This document shows, in pieces, positions 22,755 through 34,750 of a stretch of DNA of 64,000 nt. The notes beneath the pieces were generated by a model, which saw only the letters and a program-made list of their open reading frames with translations, ran no database searches and had not been told where the DNA came from. Origin of the DNA: Dromiciops gliroides (Eukaryota > Chordata > Mammalia > Microbiotheria > Microbiotheriidae). Numbering within the stretch: position 1 is the first letter of the stretch; each line of letters begins with the position of its first letter. The translations under genes and the position numbers were made by a program. The stretch lies in the NCBI RefSeq assembly GCF_019393635.1, contig NC_057862.1, positions 675,854,314 through 675,918,313 on the forward strand, read 5' to 3'.

Positions 22755-23639
22755 GTTTTAGGGTATATTAAAGGGAAAGTCCAGAGTGAAGTAATAGTCT
22801 CACTGTGCTCTGCCCTGGTCAGCCCTGCTTTGGAATATTCTATTGCAGTCAAGACCACCTTCAGGAAGGACACTGACTACATGTAGTATATCCAGAAACT
22901 GACCATGATAAGATAGGAAGAGAACTAGAAATGATGCCATACAATAGTTTAAAGAAAATGAAGAAGTTGGTCCCAGGAAAGAGAAGACATGGTGTAGCTA
23001 AGGTAGAACTGTTACATGGAAAATGAATTAAATTTATTCTACATGGAGGGGAGGTAGATGGTGGGACAAATGTTTGTAAAATAGAAAAAAATAACAGAGT
23101 ATTTCAAAAGTAGAGTGCGATCATGCAGGAGGTGATAAGATCCTTATCCCTTGTATACTAATTTGAGGAAGGTTGACCAACAGAGTTAATGAAGAACTGT
23201 TGTTTAGCCAGGTACAATTTGGACAAGAATACCATGGTGCTCCCTCTGAACTCCAGGACTGTATTGACAGTGTGTGATCTTGTTGACAATGTTTTTGTTT
23301 TTTATCATTCAAAGAGCAAGTTTAGAAGCAAACAGAGCAGTGATCTCAGTTCTGGCTTTCAGCTCATACTGAGCCTTGCTGAAGAGTAACCAGAGAAGGA
23401 ATCTGAGCCCAAAGGGAGACCTGCAATTTTGCCCCTCTAAACCAGAAGAATTTTCCATCTGGCTGATGGTAGCTGAATGGAGCAGAAGTGTGCCAAAACT
23501 CCAACTGGGTGAGTCTACACACCTGCTACTCAGACCCAAATATAGGTCCATAACTTGTAGAGCTCAGACATGGAGGGCAGATAACAGACTTTCTCCTGGA
23601 TCAGATAACTTCAAGGAACTGAAAATTTATAGCTTCCCA
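22755..23639. other. No gene recognised
   Basis: The 3' part (about 23400-23640) may be the 5' region of the LINE remnant that follows, but this is uncertain. Confidence 0.4.
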
Positions 23640-24300
23640 ATCTAAGATGTCCTTGAGATCCTGGAACAACACAACACTCAATATCCCCAAAAAAGCACCA
23701 CATGAGACAATCCCTCCTTGTGTGTGCAGTACCCAGCAGTAATATAAAGTTCAAAGTTAGGAAGTAGGCTTAAAGAATAAGCAAACCCAAAAAAGCATCC
23801 TACCATAAAACTACTATGGTGATAGGGACTCTCAAGGTACTAAACCAGAAGAGGAGAATGATTCCCAAACATCTACAAACAAAGCCTCAAAAAAAAAAAA
23901 CCCAAACCCATAACCTGGGGACAGATTAAAATAGAATTCCTTGGAGAGATGAAGCAAAACTTTGTTTTGTTAAACAAAGAGTTGAAAGAGGTTTGGGGGA
24001 GGGGGGATGAGATCTGTGGAAGAAAGAATTTGAAATAGAGCTTGACACAAGGGCTACAAAGCCTTGCCCAACTAATAAGCTCCTTGAAAGTTAGAATGGA
24101 CCAAATAAAAGTTAATGAACTGAATGAAAAAACAAGAAATACTAAAACAAAATAAAGAGTTTGAATAAAATAAGAAAATGTAAGGTATCTTATAGCAGAA
24201 ACAACTGACCTGGAAACAGCTAGAGAAGAGAGAATTTTAAAATGACTGGACCACCTGAAAATCATGAATAATTAAAAAAAAGGACCTAGACTTCAAATCC
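23640..24300 (+). mobile_element. L1/HAL1 ORF1 remnant
   Basis: Decayed plus-strand copy. ACAAACAAAGCCTCAAAAAA matches the phrase at about 36690 in a second remnant. Near the end, GACTGGACCACCTGAAAATCATGA resembles the ORF1 GLPENHD motif of the element at 27660. Confidence 0.55.
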
Positions 24301-24471
24301 AAAAGTAAATAAATAATCAAGTTCCCCTATCTCTTAGATCTACAGGGTAATGAGGGAATACAAATCAAAGCTCCTTCTTTCCCCCACACCTTTACAAAGC
24401 TGATGAAACATCAGTGTCTCCTATCCCTTTCTGACATATTTGCCCCTTTCCCTTTCTCCCAATATACACAC

Positions 24472-24588
24472 CTGTCTTGATTTTCTTCCACATGATGAAG
24501 GATGCAGCACAGCTTAATGCCAGAATGACAAGACCCAGGATGGTCAGAGTTACAGTCCATGACCTCTTTTTAGGATACCTGATGTGGA
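24472..24588 (-). CDS. UT-C exon 5, connecting peptide and transmembrane
   Basis: 117 bp after acceptor GTTGTCACAG. Reads [10 protein letters not shown], then a hydrophobic span [20 protein letters not shown], then the basic WKKIKT. Read-through of donor GTGTGT would add about 18 residues before a stop, a possible tail if no further exon is used. Confidence 0.82.
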
Positions 24589-27500
24589 CTGTGACAACAA
24601 GAGGAGTACAAAGGGAAGACAGTTAATTTGAGTAGAAATCTTCCAGGTGGCAATGGGGAATCATTGGCCAATCAGTGAGAGCCAGAGAGATTTGGGTTTA
24701 AGGCAGAGTCAGGTTGCTCCATTTGAATCCCAGGGGGCTTCATCAAAGCTTGCTTTTCCAGAGCTCTATTTCAAAAACAAATCATAAATGAAACTACATG
24801 GGACAAAAGAGTTAACTGTCCCAGTTTGTTCCCATTGGGAAGCCTCCCCTATTGGTATATTCTGGAGAAGTTAGAAGAAGGGGGAGGGATAAGCAGCATT
24901 TTGTGGCTAATTCTGGAGTTCAACCCAACCAACTCAGGCTAAGCACTCACCAGGATATGTTTTTGGTGTCCCCAGCTCTATATGGTCTACTACACAGTCA
25001 TAATTGATCCCTGTGTCCTCTGGTGGGAGCTCAATGGTGATTCGTTGGAAGAAGGTAGAATCAGCATTGGGTAAGACACCACTGGAGCTCTCCTTCCCAG
25101 CCACAATCATCTCCTTCCCCTTCTGCCAGTGCAACAGGATAGAGCTGGGGTAGAAGCCAGTAGCAGAGCAAGAGAGGGTTGTAATGCCATCCACGGCCTC
25201 ACGGCGGGACACAGTCACCTCAGGGGGAACTAAAAAGTAGAGGTCAGAAGAGAAGGTATCATGTGCAAATCTCTCTTTTTTTTTTTTCTTCAAGAGATTC
25301 AGAGGCATTTAATTCACTTGCCTCACAACCTCACAAGAGCCAAGGGGAAAATAAGATAAAAAATACAACCCAAGATAGGGAAGGGGAGAGGGAATATGCC
25401 ACACACATGGAAAAGGCTGGAGGGATCCAAGCCGGAGGGTGGGAAGAAGGGGAGGCTGCGTCCAAGGGGACAACCCCCCTCTAGTAGTGTGTAAACCCCC
25501 ACCTCCACCAGGGGGGAGCCACATCTCATCATCTTCCAGTCCGTAATCCTCCTTTGGGAAGTCACCCACGGTCACCGAGTGCGGTTTGACAAAGGCGCAG
25601 TAATTGTCCGGGCACTCAAAGTATCGCTTTCCAGTCACACTTCCATCACGTTTCCCCAGTGGTTCATCGTAGCGAATACCGACCCAGTAGCCAGGCTTGA
25701 AATCCGTGAGTTCCCCATACATGACAGTGCCCCACTTGGTGGGCTGGCTCGCCGCCTGCATCTGGCAGCAGCTCCCCACCCCGATGGCCTGGGCCTGGGC
25801 CTCCGCCAGTCGCTGGGCAGCCTCAGCCTCCCGATGCTTCTGCTCCTCCTCATTGAATCTACCCATCTTGGGGCAGCTAGGTGGCGCAGTGGGTAAAGCA
25901 ATGGTCCTGGATTCAGTAGGACCTGAGTTCAAATTTGGCCTCAGACACTTGACACTAGCTGTGTGACCCTGGGCAAGTCACTTAACCCTCATTGCCCAGC
26001 AAAAAAAAAAAAGGGGGGGGGAGAAGAAGAAAAAAAAATAATTTGCCCATCTTGCTGTGCTTCAGGAAGGGGCGTACGGAGTCAGGTATGCTTTTATAGG
26101 CTGACTGGGAGATCTCCTACTTCTCCACCTGGGACAGATCCTCGTATTCGCCTAAATGGTCTCCACTCTGGTCAATGACGGGGATCCTGCAGCTGTCGTC
26201 CACGGGGTAGAAGCCCAAGAGTGCGTGTTCCTGGTCCAACTTCATGCAGAAGTGGTCATTGGCAGCGTACAGCTCCAGGTCCGTGCAGGAGGCCGGGCTC
26301 CCCACGACCAGCTCCCGCTTACACTTGAACTCAGCTAGAGGGAGGCGCTGGTTGTATCGCTTCTCCAAGCCGAAGCCGTTGAGGGAGCTGCTGACAAACA
26401 CGGTGACTGTGGGCGCGGACACCCCGGCCAGATCCATGATTGCAGAGGACCTCTGGCTCCTTCCCCAACGCCACCTCCTCATTCCCTCAGTCCTCGCCAC
26501 CCGAAACCGCCCTCGCAGCCACTCGGTGTGCAAATCTCAATAGCATTTTCTGTTCCTCTTTTGTCCAAACTCCTGGACTTAGCAATCATAAGGTCTTGGA
26601 AGGCAAGGTACTATATGATTCATTATACTTTCTCAGTGTCCGTTTTATCTCTTCAGTGTCCTCTGTTCACAGTTGATCCTCAACAAATAGTTGTTGATTT
26701 GTGGCCTCAGACACTTCCTAGCTGTATGACCTTGGGCAGGTCACTTAACCCTTTTTGCCTTAGTTTCCTTACCTATAATATATGCCAGGGAAGAAAATGG
26801 CAAACCACCCCAGTGATAGCAATACCACCACCAGATTTCTAACCCCATTAAGAGGTCAAGTATTGTCTATTAATTACAGTAGGATACAAACCAGAATCTT
26901 CTTCAATATTTCCTAGAGTTCATATACATGATTTCATAGACCTGGGAAAATGACTTATAGCCTTGTCAAGAAGCCTGCTATAGCAAAGTTGTGGGATTTC
27001 AATTATTAAGATATGCACTGGTGAGCTCCCGAACTCATGACATGATCGCTCCAAAAAACATCCAAATAAGGCCATAGGAAAATGCCCAGAGCAGCAAAAC
27101 TCACAGAAGAACATGCTGAAATCATCTTCTAACCAAGAACGGCTTGGAAGGTTAGAAAGAGGGAGCTGCTGTGCTGATACAGAAGTCAGGCCCAACCCCA
27201 CAGTCACCCTGACACAGATCCAGTCTCAGGAAGTCCTCACCAGAGAAGGAGACCCCCAGAGACTATGAATCAGCTGAAGCACCAGTGTCATCTGGAACTA
27301 AGCTCACAGTCTGGAGAGTGGGCTGAGCCCTGGGCAGGGGAGAGACTACAGGGCTCTATGCTGGTGCTAAGGCAGAACTTGGATTTTACACCCTACTGAG
27401 AACCAGGAGGTAGGCTCGAGTAGAAGTGGCCCATGTGGGGGAGGGGCACAGGCTCATTGGAGCTAACAACCACAACACACAAAGCTGGTTGATTGGCAAG

Positions 27501-30500
27501 TTGATCTGGGGTCATCTAGGACCAGGAAACAGGCCAGATGAGTGAAGAACCTGATTCTCCTTAAATCATAACACCTGGGACTTCTTAAGCTTGGGATACT
27601 GCAACCTGGAAACAGTGCCCCACTTTAAGGAGCTAAAAGTCTAGTAAAAGAAAGGCAAGATGAGCAGACAGAGAAAGGTGAGGACCATAGAAAGTTTCTT
27701 CAGTAACAAGGAAGACCAAGGGGCACCCTCAGAGGAAGATGTCAACATCAGGGCCCCTATATCTAAAGCTTCCAAGAAAAATATGAATTGGTCTCAGGCC
27801 ATAGAGGTGCTTAAAAAGGACTTTGAAGATAAAGTTAGAGAGGTAGAGGAAAAAATGGAAAGAGAAATGAGGGTGATGCAGGAAAGACATGAGAAAAAAG
27901 TCAACAGCTTGAAAAGTCAAATGGAAAAGGTGGTACAAAAGCTCTCTGATGAAAATAATTGCCTAAGAATTAGGATTGAACAAATGGAAGCCAGTGACTT
28001 TATGAGAAACCAAGACACAATAAAGCAAATCCAAATGAATAAAAAAATAGAGGGCAATGTGAAATATTTTCTGGGGAAAACTGCCAACCTGGAAAATAGG
28101 TCCAGGAGAGATAATTTGAAAATTATTGGTCTACCTGAAAACCATGATCAAGGAAAGAGCTTAGACACCATCTTCCAAGATATTCTCAGGGAAAATTGCC
28201 CTGAAATTCTAGAAGAAGAAGCTAAAATAGAAATTGAAAGAATCCACTGATCACCTCCAGAAAGAGATCCCCAAAAGAAAACTCCTAGGAATATTATAGC
28301 CAAATTCCAGAGCTCTCGAGTCAAGGAGAAAATATTGCAAGCTGCCAAAAAGAAAGAATTCAAGTACTGTGGAGCCCCAGTCAGGATAGCACAAGATCTA
28401 GCAGCTTCTACATTAAAGGACCAGAGGGCATGGAATATGATATTCCAAAGGGCAAAGGAAATGGGATTACAACCAAGAATCACCTACCCAGCAAAACTCA
28501 GCATTCTCTTTCAGTGGAAAAAATGGGACTTTAATGAAAAAGAAGACTTTCAGATATTTGTGATGAAAAGACCTGAACTGAATGGCAAATTTGACTTTCA
28601 AATACAAGACCCTAGAGAACCATAAAAAAAATATTGGAGCTGGGGGACATACCTGAGGTCATACAGTGGGCGACTGTCTTGTGTCTGAGGCCGGGTTTTG
28701 GATGGGATCCCCCTGGGTCCAGGGGTTATGATTTGTCCACTGTGTCATTTAGCCAGATGATAACATCTTTAGGGTTAAATTGAGGGGTGAAGGGAATTCA
28801 CTGGGGGAGGGGGAAGGGCAGAAGTGAAATCCTACATGAAAGTGACAGGAAAAGGCTTATGGAGTGGGGGAAGAGATGGGAGAGGAGCAGGGCAGTAAAT
28901 GAATTTTACACTCATCAGAAAAGGCTCAAAGATCTTAAATTCATCAGAGCTGCCTCAAGGAGGGACTAATAGACACACCCAAGTGGGTGGAGTAATCTAT
29001 TTAATCTGGGCAGTAAATGAGCCTAACACTCATCAAAATTGGCTCAAAGACCTCAATCTCATTAGAATTGGCTCAAGGAGGAAATAATGTACACACTCAA
29101 TTGGGTGGAGTAATCTCTATAACCCTGCAGGAAAATAGGAGGGGAAAGGGATAAAAAGAGAGGGGCAAAAGAAGCCAGGGCAGAGTGGGGGAGGGGACAG
29201 ACAGAAGCAAATCCCTTTTGAAGAGTGATAGGATGGAAAGAAGATGGATAATAGAATAAATATCATGGGGAAGGGAATAGGATAGAAGGGAAACAGTTAA
29301 CAATAGTAATCATGAAAAAGAGAAAAGGGGGAAAAATTGTACAAAAATATTTATAGCAACTCTTGGTGGAGGCTAAGAATTGAGAATCAAGGGAATGTCC
29401 ATCAATTAAGGAATGATGGAAAAAGCTGTGTTATATGATTGTAGTGGAATGGTCTTGTGCTACAGGAAATGACAAACAGGATGATCCCCGAAAAACCTTG
29501 AAAGACTAATGAACATTGATGTATAGTGAAATGAGCAGACCTGAGAGGACATTGTGTGTAGTGACAGCAGTATTATTCAATGAGTAATTGTGAATGACTT
29601 AACTACTCTCCGCAGTGCAATGATCCAAGACAATCCCAAGGAACTAATGAGGAAGCTTACTATGCACTCCTATAGAAAGAACTGATAAAAAGAACACTTG
29701 TGGATTGTACATATATAACCTGATTGCGATCTTGTGGAGGGGGGAGGAAAGGGAGGGAGGGAGGCAGAAAAATTTGGAACTCTAAATCTTATGAAAATGA
29801 ATGTTGAAAACTACCCTTACATGTAAATGAAAAATAAAATCAATGTTTGTTGTAAAAAGTGGATCTAGGGGGCAGCTAGGTGGCACAGTGGATAAAGCAT
29901 TGGCCCTGGATTCAGAAGTACCTGAGTTCAAATCCAGCTCAGACACTTTACACTTACAAGCTGTGTGACCCTGGGCAAGTCACTTAACCCTCATTGCCCC
30001 ACCAAAAAAAAAGTGGATCTATCTTTTTTCACAACATGACTAATGCAGAAATGTGTTTAATGTGATTGTACATATATAACCTCTATCAGATTTCTTTCTG
30101 TCTTGGGGAGGAAGAAGAGCAGGGGGAGAGGGAGAAAAACCTGGAACTAAAAATCCTATTAAAATAAATGTTGAAAACTATCTTTACATGTAACTGGAAA
30201 ATAATGAAATATTTTTATGATTAAAAAATAAAATAAAAAGTGGATCTAAAGATATGCACTGGTGCTCTGTCTCTACAAAAGAGAACAGCTAGCATCATGG
30301 TGACTTGACTTCATGATAATTTCTTCCTTAAAATGGTGAAAGAATCAACAAATAAAAAACATTTCTAGATATGATTCTCACTAAGAATGAGGGACTGACT
30401 GCTGAGGTATAAATGATTAGTAATTCTGAGAGGAAGTGACCACTCTTTCCTTGATTTTGTGACTGAAAAGTCTAGTAATTTGGTCTGGTCTGATATGCCT

Positions 30501-31652
30501 GCAGACACTCTAAAAGAGTAGATTCCAAAGTGTTCAAAGGAAAGCTAATCTCATGTCCTGAAATCTTGTGGAAGAAGTCAGACCAAGAGAAAAGGGGGTT
30601 ATTCTAAAATGAAATTTTGATGATATCAGTGGAAACCATTCAGATGAAGAGGGAAAGGGGGATTTGTCTGAAGAGACTGATGTGGATGCATGGGTAACTC
30701 ACAACAAAAAGATTTTTTAGAAAAGAAATATAAAGAACACGGAATCTGGGGCAAGTAATAAAGGATGATGGTACCATCCTTAGAAATAGTGTCACAAGGG
30801 CTAAGATGCAGAATGAGGAAAGCAATGTGCAACAAAAATGAGGGTTTTAAAAGCAACATTGGGGGATAGAATATCCTCAAAGGAGGCATAATATGATTAA
30901 TGTTTGAGAGCAGATAGGATGATGATCAGTCACAACAGAGAGAAGGCAAAGATGCTTATTTTGTTGCTGGTTTTTTCTGCCAAGGAGAATAACTTTTGCA
31001 CTGGAGATAAGAAATCAAAAGTGACCAATGGGAAGTTGGAGAAAAATATCAGAATGGATAGATTAAGAGAATATCTGACTTTCTTTTTTAATGTAGTGGT
31101 AGTAGTGTTGGTAGTAGTAATGGTGGTGGTAGTAATAATAGTAGAATAATAGTAGTAGTAGTGATGGTTATAGTGGTGGTGGTGGTGGTGGTAGTAGTAG
31201 TAGTAGTAGTAATGGTGGTGTTGATGGTGGATCATAGTAGTAATGGTAGCAGCAGCAGCAGTAGCAGTAGTATAGATGCCATGATCATCATATTTGTACA
31301 TGACACAAATCTGGGGATGGGAGAATAATTAACACATGAACTGACAGACTCAGGATCCAAAAAGACCTGGTTAGGCTAAAACATTGGGCTGAATATTATA
31401 AGGTAAAATTCAATATGGATTAATGTAAATGGCTTTAAATAATCAAATTCAGTAATAGAATATGGGAAAGGCTTGGATAAAAAGTAATTTTTCTAATTTA
31501 GAAGATAGGTCTTCATGAATTGTTGCAAGATAGCATTTTTCATCATCATAACAGGGTGTTCTCCTCCCCTTTGATGATAATCATCTCTACCTTTAGCTGG
31601 GCTAGTTATTGGGAAAGAGAGAGAGGGAAAGGGGAGAGAGAGAGAGAGAGAG

Positions 31653-31701
<49 letters not shown>

Positions 31702-34621
31702 CTGCCTTTTGGCCTTGGTTTCCCTAACATGATGAGACCAAGCAGAGCTTGTGCTTAGTGGGCATAGACCCAGAGACCTCAGAATCAGCGCCACATACTG
31801 ATGACACATACTAGTCTGACTACAGTCACACAGAATAATAATCCTTTCTCTTTTGCTGATTTTTTCCCATAGTGATTGGAGCTAAAGTCAGGACCCAGTT
31901 CTTTGACTTCCACACGCACCAGGGTATCAGCTACTGTCAAGAAGGTAGAAAAGGATGGTCTGGACATTCTGATGGGAAGTGGGTTGGAAGACCAAGTACT
32001 CACCATTTTTCCTTATGCTGGAGTGCTGCAGGATTTTCTTCATAGTGTCAATACAGTATTCTTGCATGTACTGTTCCCTCTGAGTAGTCCAGAGGGTACT
32101 TGTCAGAAGAGCTTTAAAAAGCTCAGCCTCCGGCACTGAGATAATCCAACTGCCCATCTTCTCATCCAGGAGGCAAAAATCTTCACCATCCACAGCGATC
32201 TCAATTTCATTTCCTATCTGATTGTTCCTCTCAATCTCACAGAGTATAAAGACCTGTACCGTGTGGTTTACTGTGGAGGGAGGTTAGGAGATAATGTCAT
32301 AAAGTGAATACTGGATTGTAAGGAATTAATTGTGATTTGGGGTTTTCATAACCCTATCTTTGCTTCATTATGGTCAGACTAAAAAAAATGTAAGCTTGAA
32401 AAACCTAAGAGAAGATGGGTATGTACTTTGGGAGATAATTGAACAAACAAGAGGAACTCTGACCACAGGGAACATTTATTGAAACTAAGTAACTAAGCCT
32501 CCCCTAATAGTTTCCCTATGCCCACATGGGCTTGGCCAGATTATAATAGGGACAGCCCATGTGGGTGTGATGAGCCAATTAGAGACTCAGCATGACTAAG
32601 AACCGCCCCTTCCTGTGGGAGAGACAGTTAGAGGCAGTAAGAGTCTGAAGACAGTTTGTTCTGAGAGAGACGGTGAAGGAAGTAGACAGAGGAGCTGCTG
32701 GTGTTTATCCTTCAGACCAAAACAGAAAAGACTTCAAGCTAATTCTCCATAGAGCTACAGATTTCGAGTGGTGGTGAGTTTGTGTTTTTGAGGCAAAGCT
32801 AGCTTTTTGGAGCTGGCTGGGCTGGAAGCAGGTTCAGGGTGCCTGGGGACTTTTTACCCCAGAGATTTAGATGCTTTCTCATTGTCCCTAACCTCACTTG
32901 TGTTTTGAGCTTGTTCCCATTAATAAACCTGTTTTGTTTTTGAAAGAGGCTCTTTCTTTTCTTACTCCAATACTATGGTGAGCCACCCAATTAACTCTTC
33001 CCTTACTAAACTTGGTCCTTACAGGACCTAGAGTCAATAGTACTTGAATATGATTCATAGTTCTTGAAATGAAGACAAAGGTCCCCCTAGAGTGGCTGGC
33101 ACATAGCATGCCCTTAATAAACGTTTATTGATTGATTGATCAGTTCCAAGACAGGGAGCCAGTGGCCTGGGAAGCTGATATGGTTCAGTGAGAACCAATT
33201 CTATCTCTTCTTCCTTAGAGTGCCCTGAAATCCTGAACATCCAGCCCAATGGCATGGCCTCCTAGAAAAGGGGCTATTGGGCTTAATGGAAGAAATGGTT
33301 AGAAGGAAGGAGGGAGGAAAGAAGGCATATGAGAAGGGAAGATGGGCTCACTTACCATCATGCTTAGTATTGTTCTGAACGAACTTACTCAGGAACCAAA
33401 GGAAACTCTTCTCATGATCTACTAACTTCTGCCGAGTCTTTGCAATGAACTTGGCCCCAAGGGCCTGGGAAATCCAGGCCTCCTTTGCTATAAGCTGCTG
33501 GTTATGTTTGTCATAGGAGAACACCTGAACATCATCCAGAAAGTCAACAATAAAGTGGTCCAAAAGGGAGCTTCTTGTGCCCACAGTCGTGAATTGTATG
33601 ACATGCTTGTGGTGAGCTGCAGTACAGGAAGGGATGAGGAGACAAGAGGATATCAGATGAAGTGGAGAGGGGGTCCAAAACTGATGTGCCCTCTCCCACT
33701 CATTCCTTGGTCTTCCTACTACTTGGGAGGCAGTTAGGCTTCCCTAGGCCACCTATGAAGAGAGTAGCCAAAGTGGACAGAGTGCTGGAATTAGACTCAG
33801 GAGACCCTAGTTCTAATTCTACTTCAGACACTTATCCAGGAAGAAAGATCATTCCTTTTTCACATGACAGCTTTTCAAATATTTGCAGATAGTTTTCATG
33901 TGACACCACATCCTGCTCCACCCCCAAGTTGCATATTATCATCTGAATATCCTTAGGTCTTTTAAGAATGCAATGAGCTCCTCACCAATGAAGCTCTTCA
34001 AGCAGAGGCTGAAAGAGCACTTGGTAGGAGATATTGATGTAAGTGGCAATTCTTGCTCTGTTATGGGTTTGACTTGCCAGAATCAGATTAAAATGTTATT
34101 GGGAAATGTTTAACAAATAAATAAAAATATAATACTATCTAGATAATGTGAATTTGTAGTTTTCTAAGTCAATACACTGACACAAGGATACATTTCTGTT
34201 TCTGTTTGACAATATCAAATCAGATGACCTGCAGGAACTGATATAAAATCTGGGTCTCTAACATTTTTTTCAGGGGGTAGCTAGGTAGCACTGTGGATAG
34301 AGTGCCAAACCTAAAATCAGGAAGACATGAGTTCAAATCCCAGCATCAGACACTTACTAGTTTTGTGACCCTGGGAAAGTCACTTAAAACTCTGTTTGCC
34401 TCACTTCCTCAACTATAAAATGGATTGGAGAAGGAAATGACAAATCACTACACTATCTTTTTCCAGAGAATCCTAAATGGAGTCACAAAGAGTTGGACAC
34501 AGCACAAAACAACCAAACAACAACAAAGTCATTCCCATCCTTTGAAAAGTACCAGTAGGAGAAGATAACAGAGTTGAAGGATCATTATCTTTACTTTCTG
34601 CAAGGTAAGAGGAAGCACCTT

Positions 34622-34694
<73 letters not shown>

Positions 34695-34704
34695 GTATGT
34701 ATAT

Positions 34705-34750
<46 letters not shown>

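Larger units (their letters stand above)
27024..30248 (+). mobile_element. HAL1-like LINE (ORF1 plus 3' UTR, no ORF2), whole insertion
   Basis: A 5' UTR of about 640 bp leads to ORF1 at 27660-28625. ORF1 codes for an RNA-binding protein with a coiled coil (about residues 40-115), then [20 protein letters not shown] (RRM start) and the C-terminal domain with [20 protein letters not shown] and ITYPAKLS. One in-frame TGA at 28248 replaces an expected Arg CGA. The sequence then passes directly into an L1-type 3' UTR; there is no endonuclease or reverse transcriptase. The 3' end region occurs twice (about 29700-29865 and 30060-30230). The direct repeat AAGATATGCACTGGTG bounds the insertion (27008-27023, 30249-30264). 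Mobilised in trans by L1, by family knowledge. Confidence 0.85.

Noticed and set aside
25309-25932. 207-residue open frame with plausible-looking sequence
   Set aside because: It is a chimera of inserted SINE, the C-terminal half of the TBCB retrocopy and its 3' UTR; not a gene of its own.
30904-31301. His/Tyr/Thr-rich open frame
   Set aside because: Arises from the GTA/GGT trinucleotide repeat.
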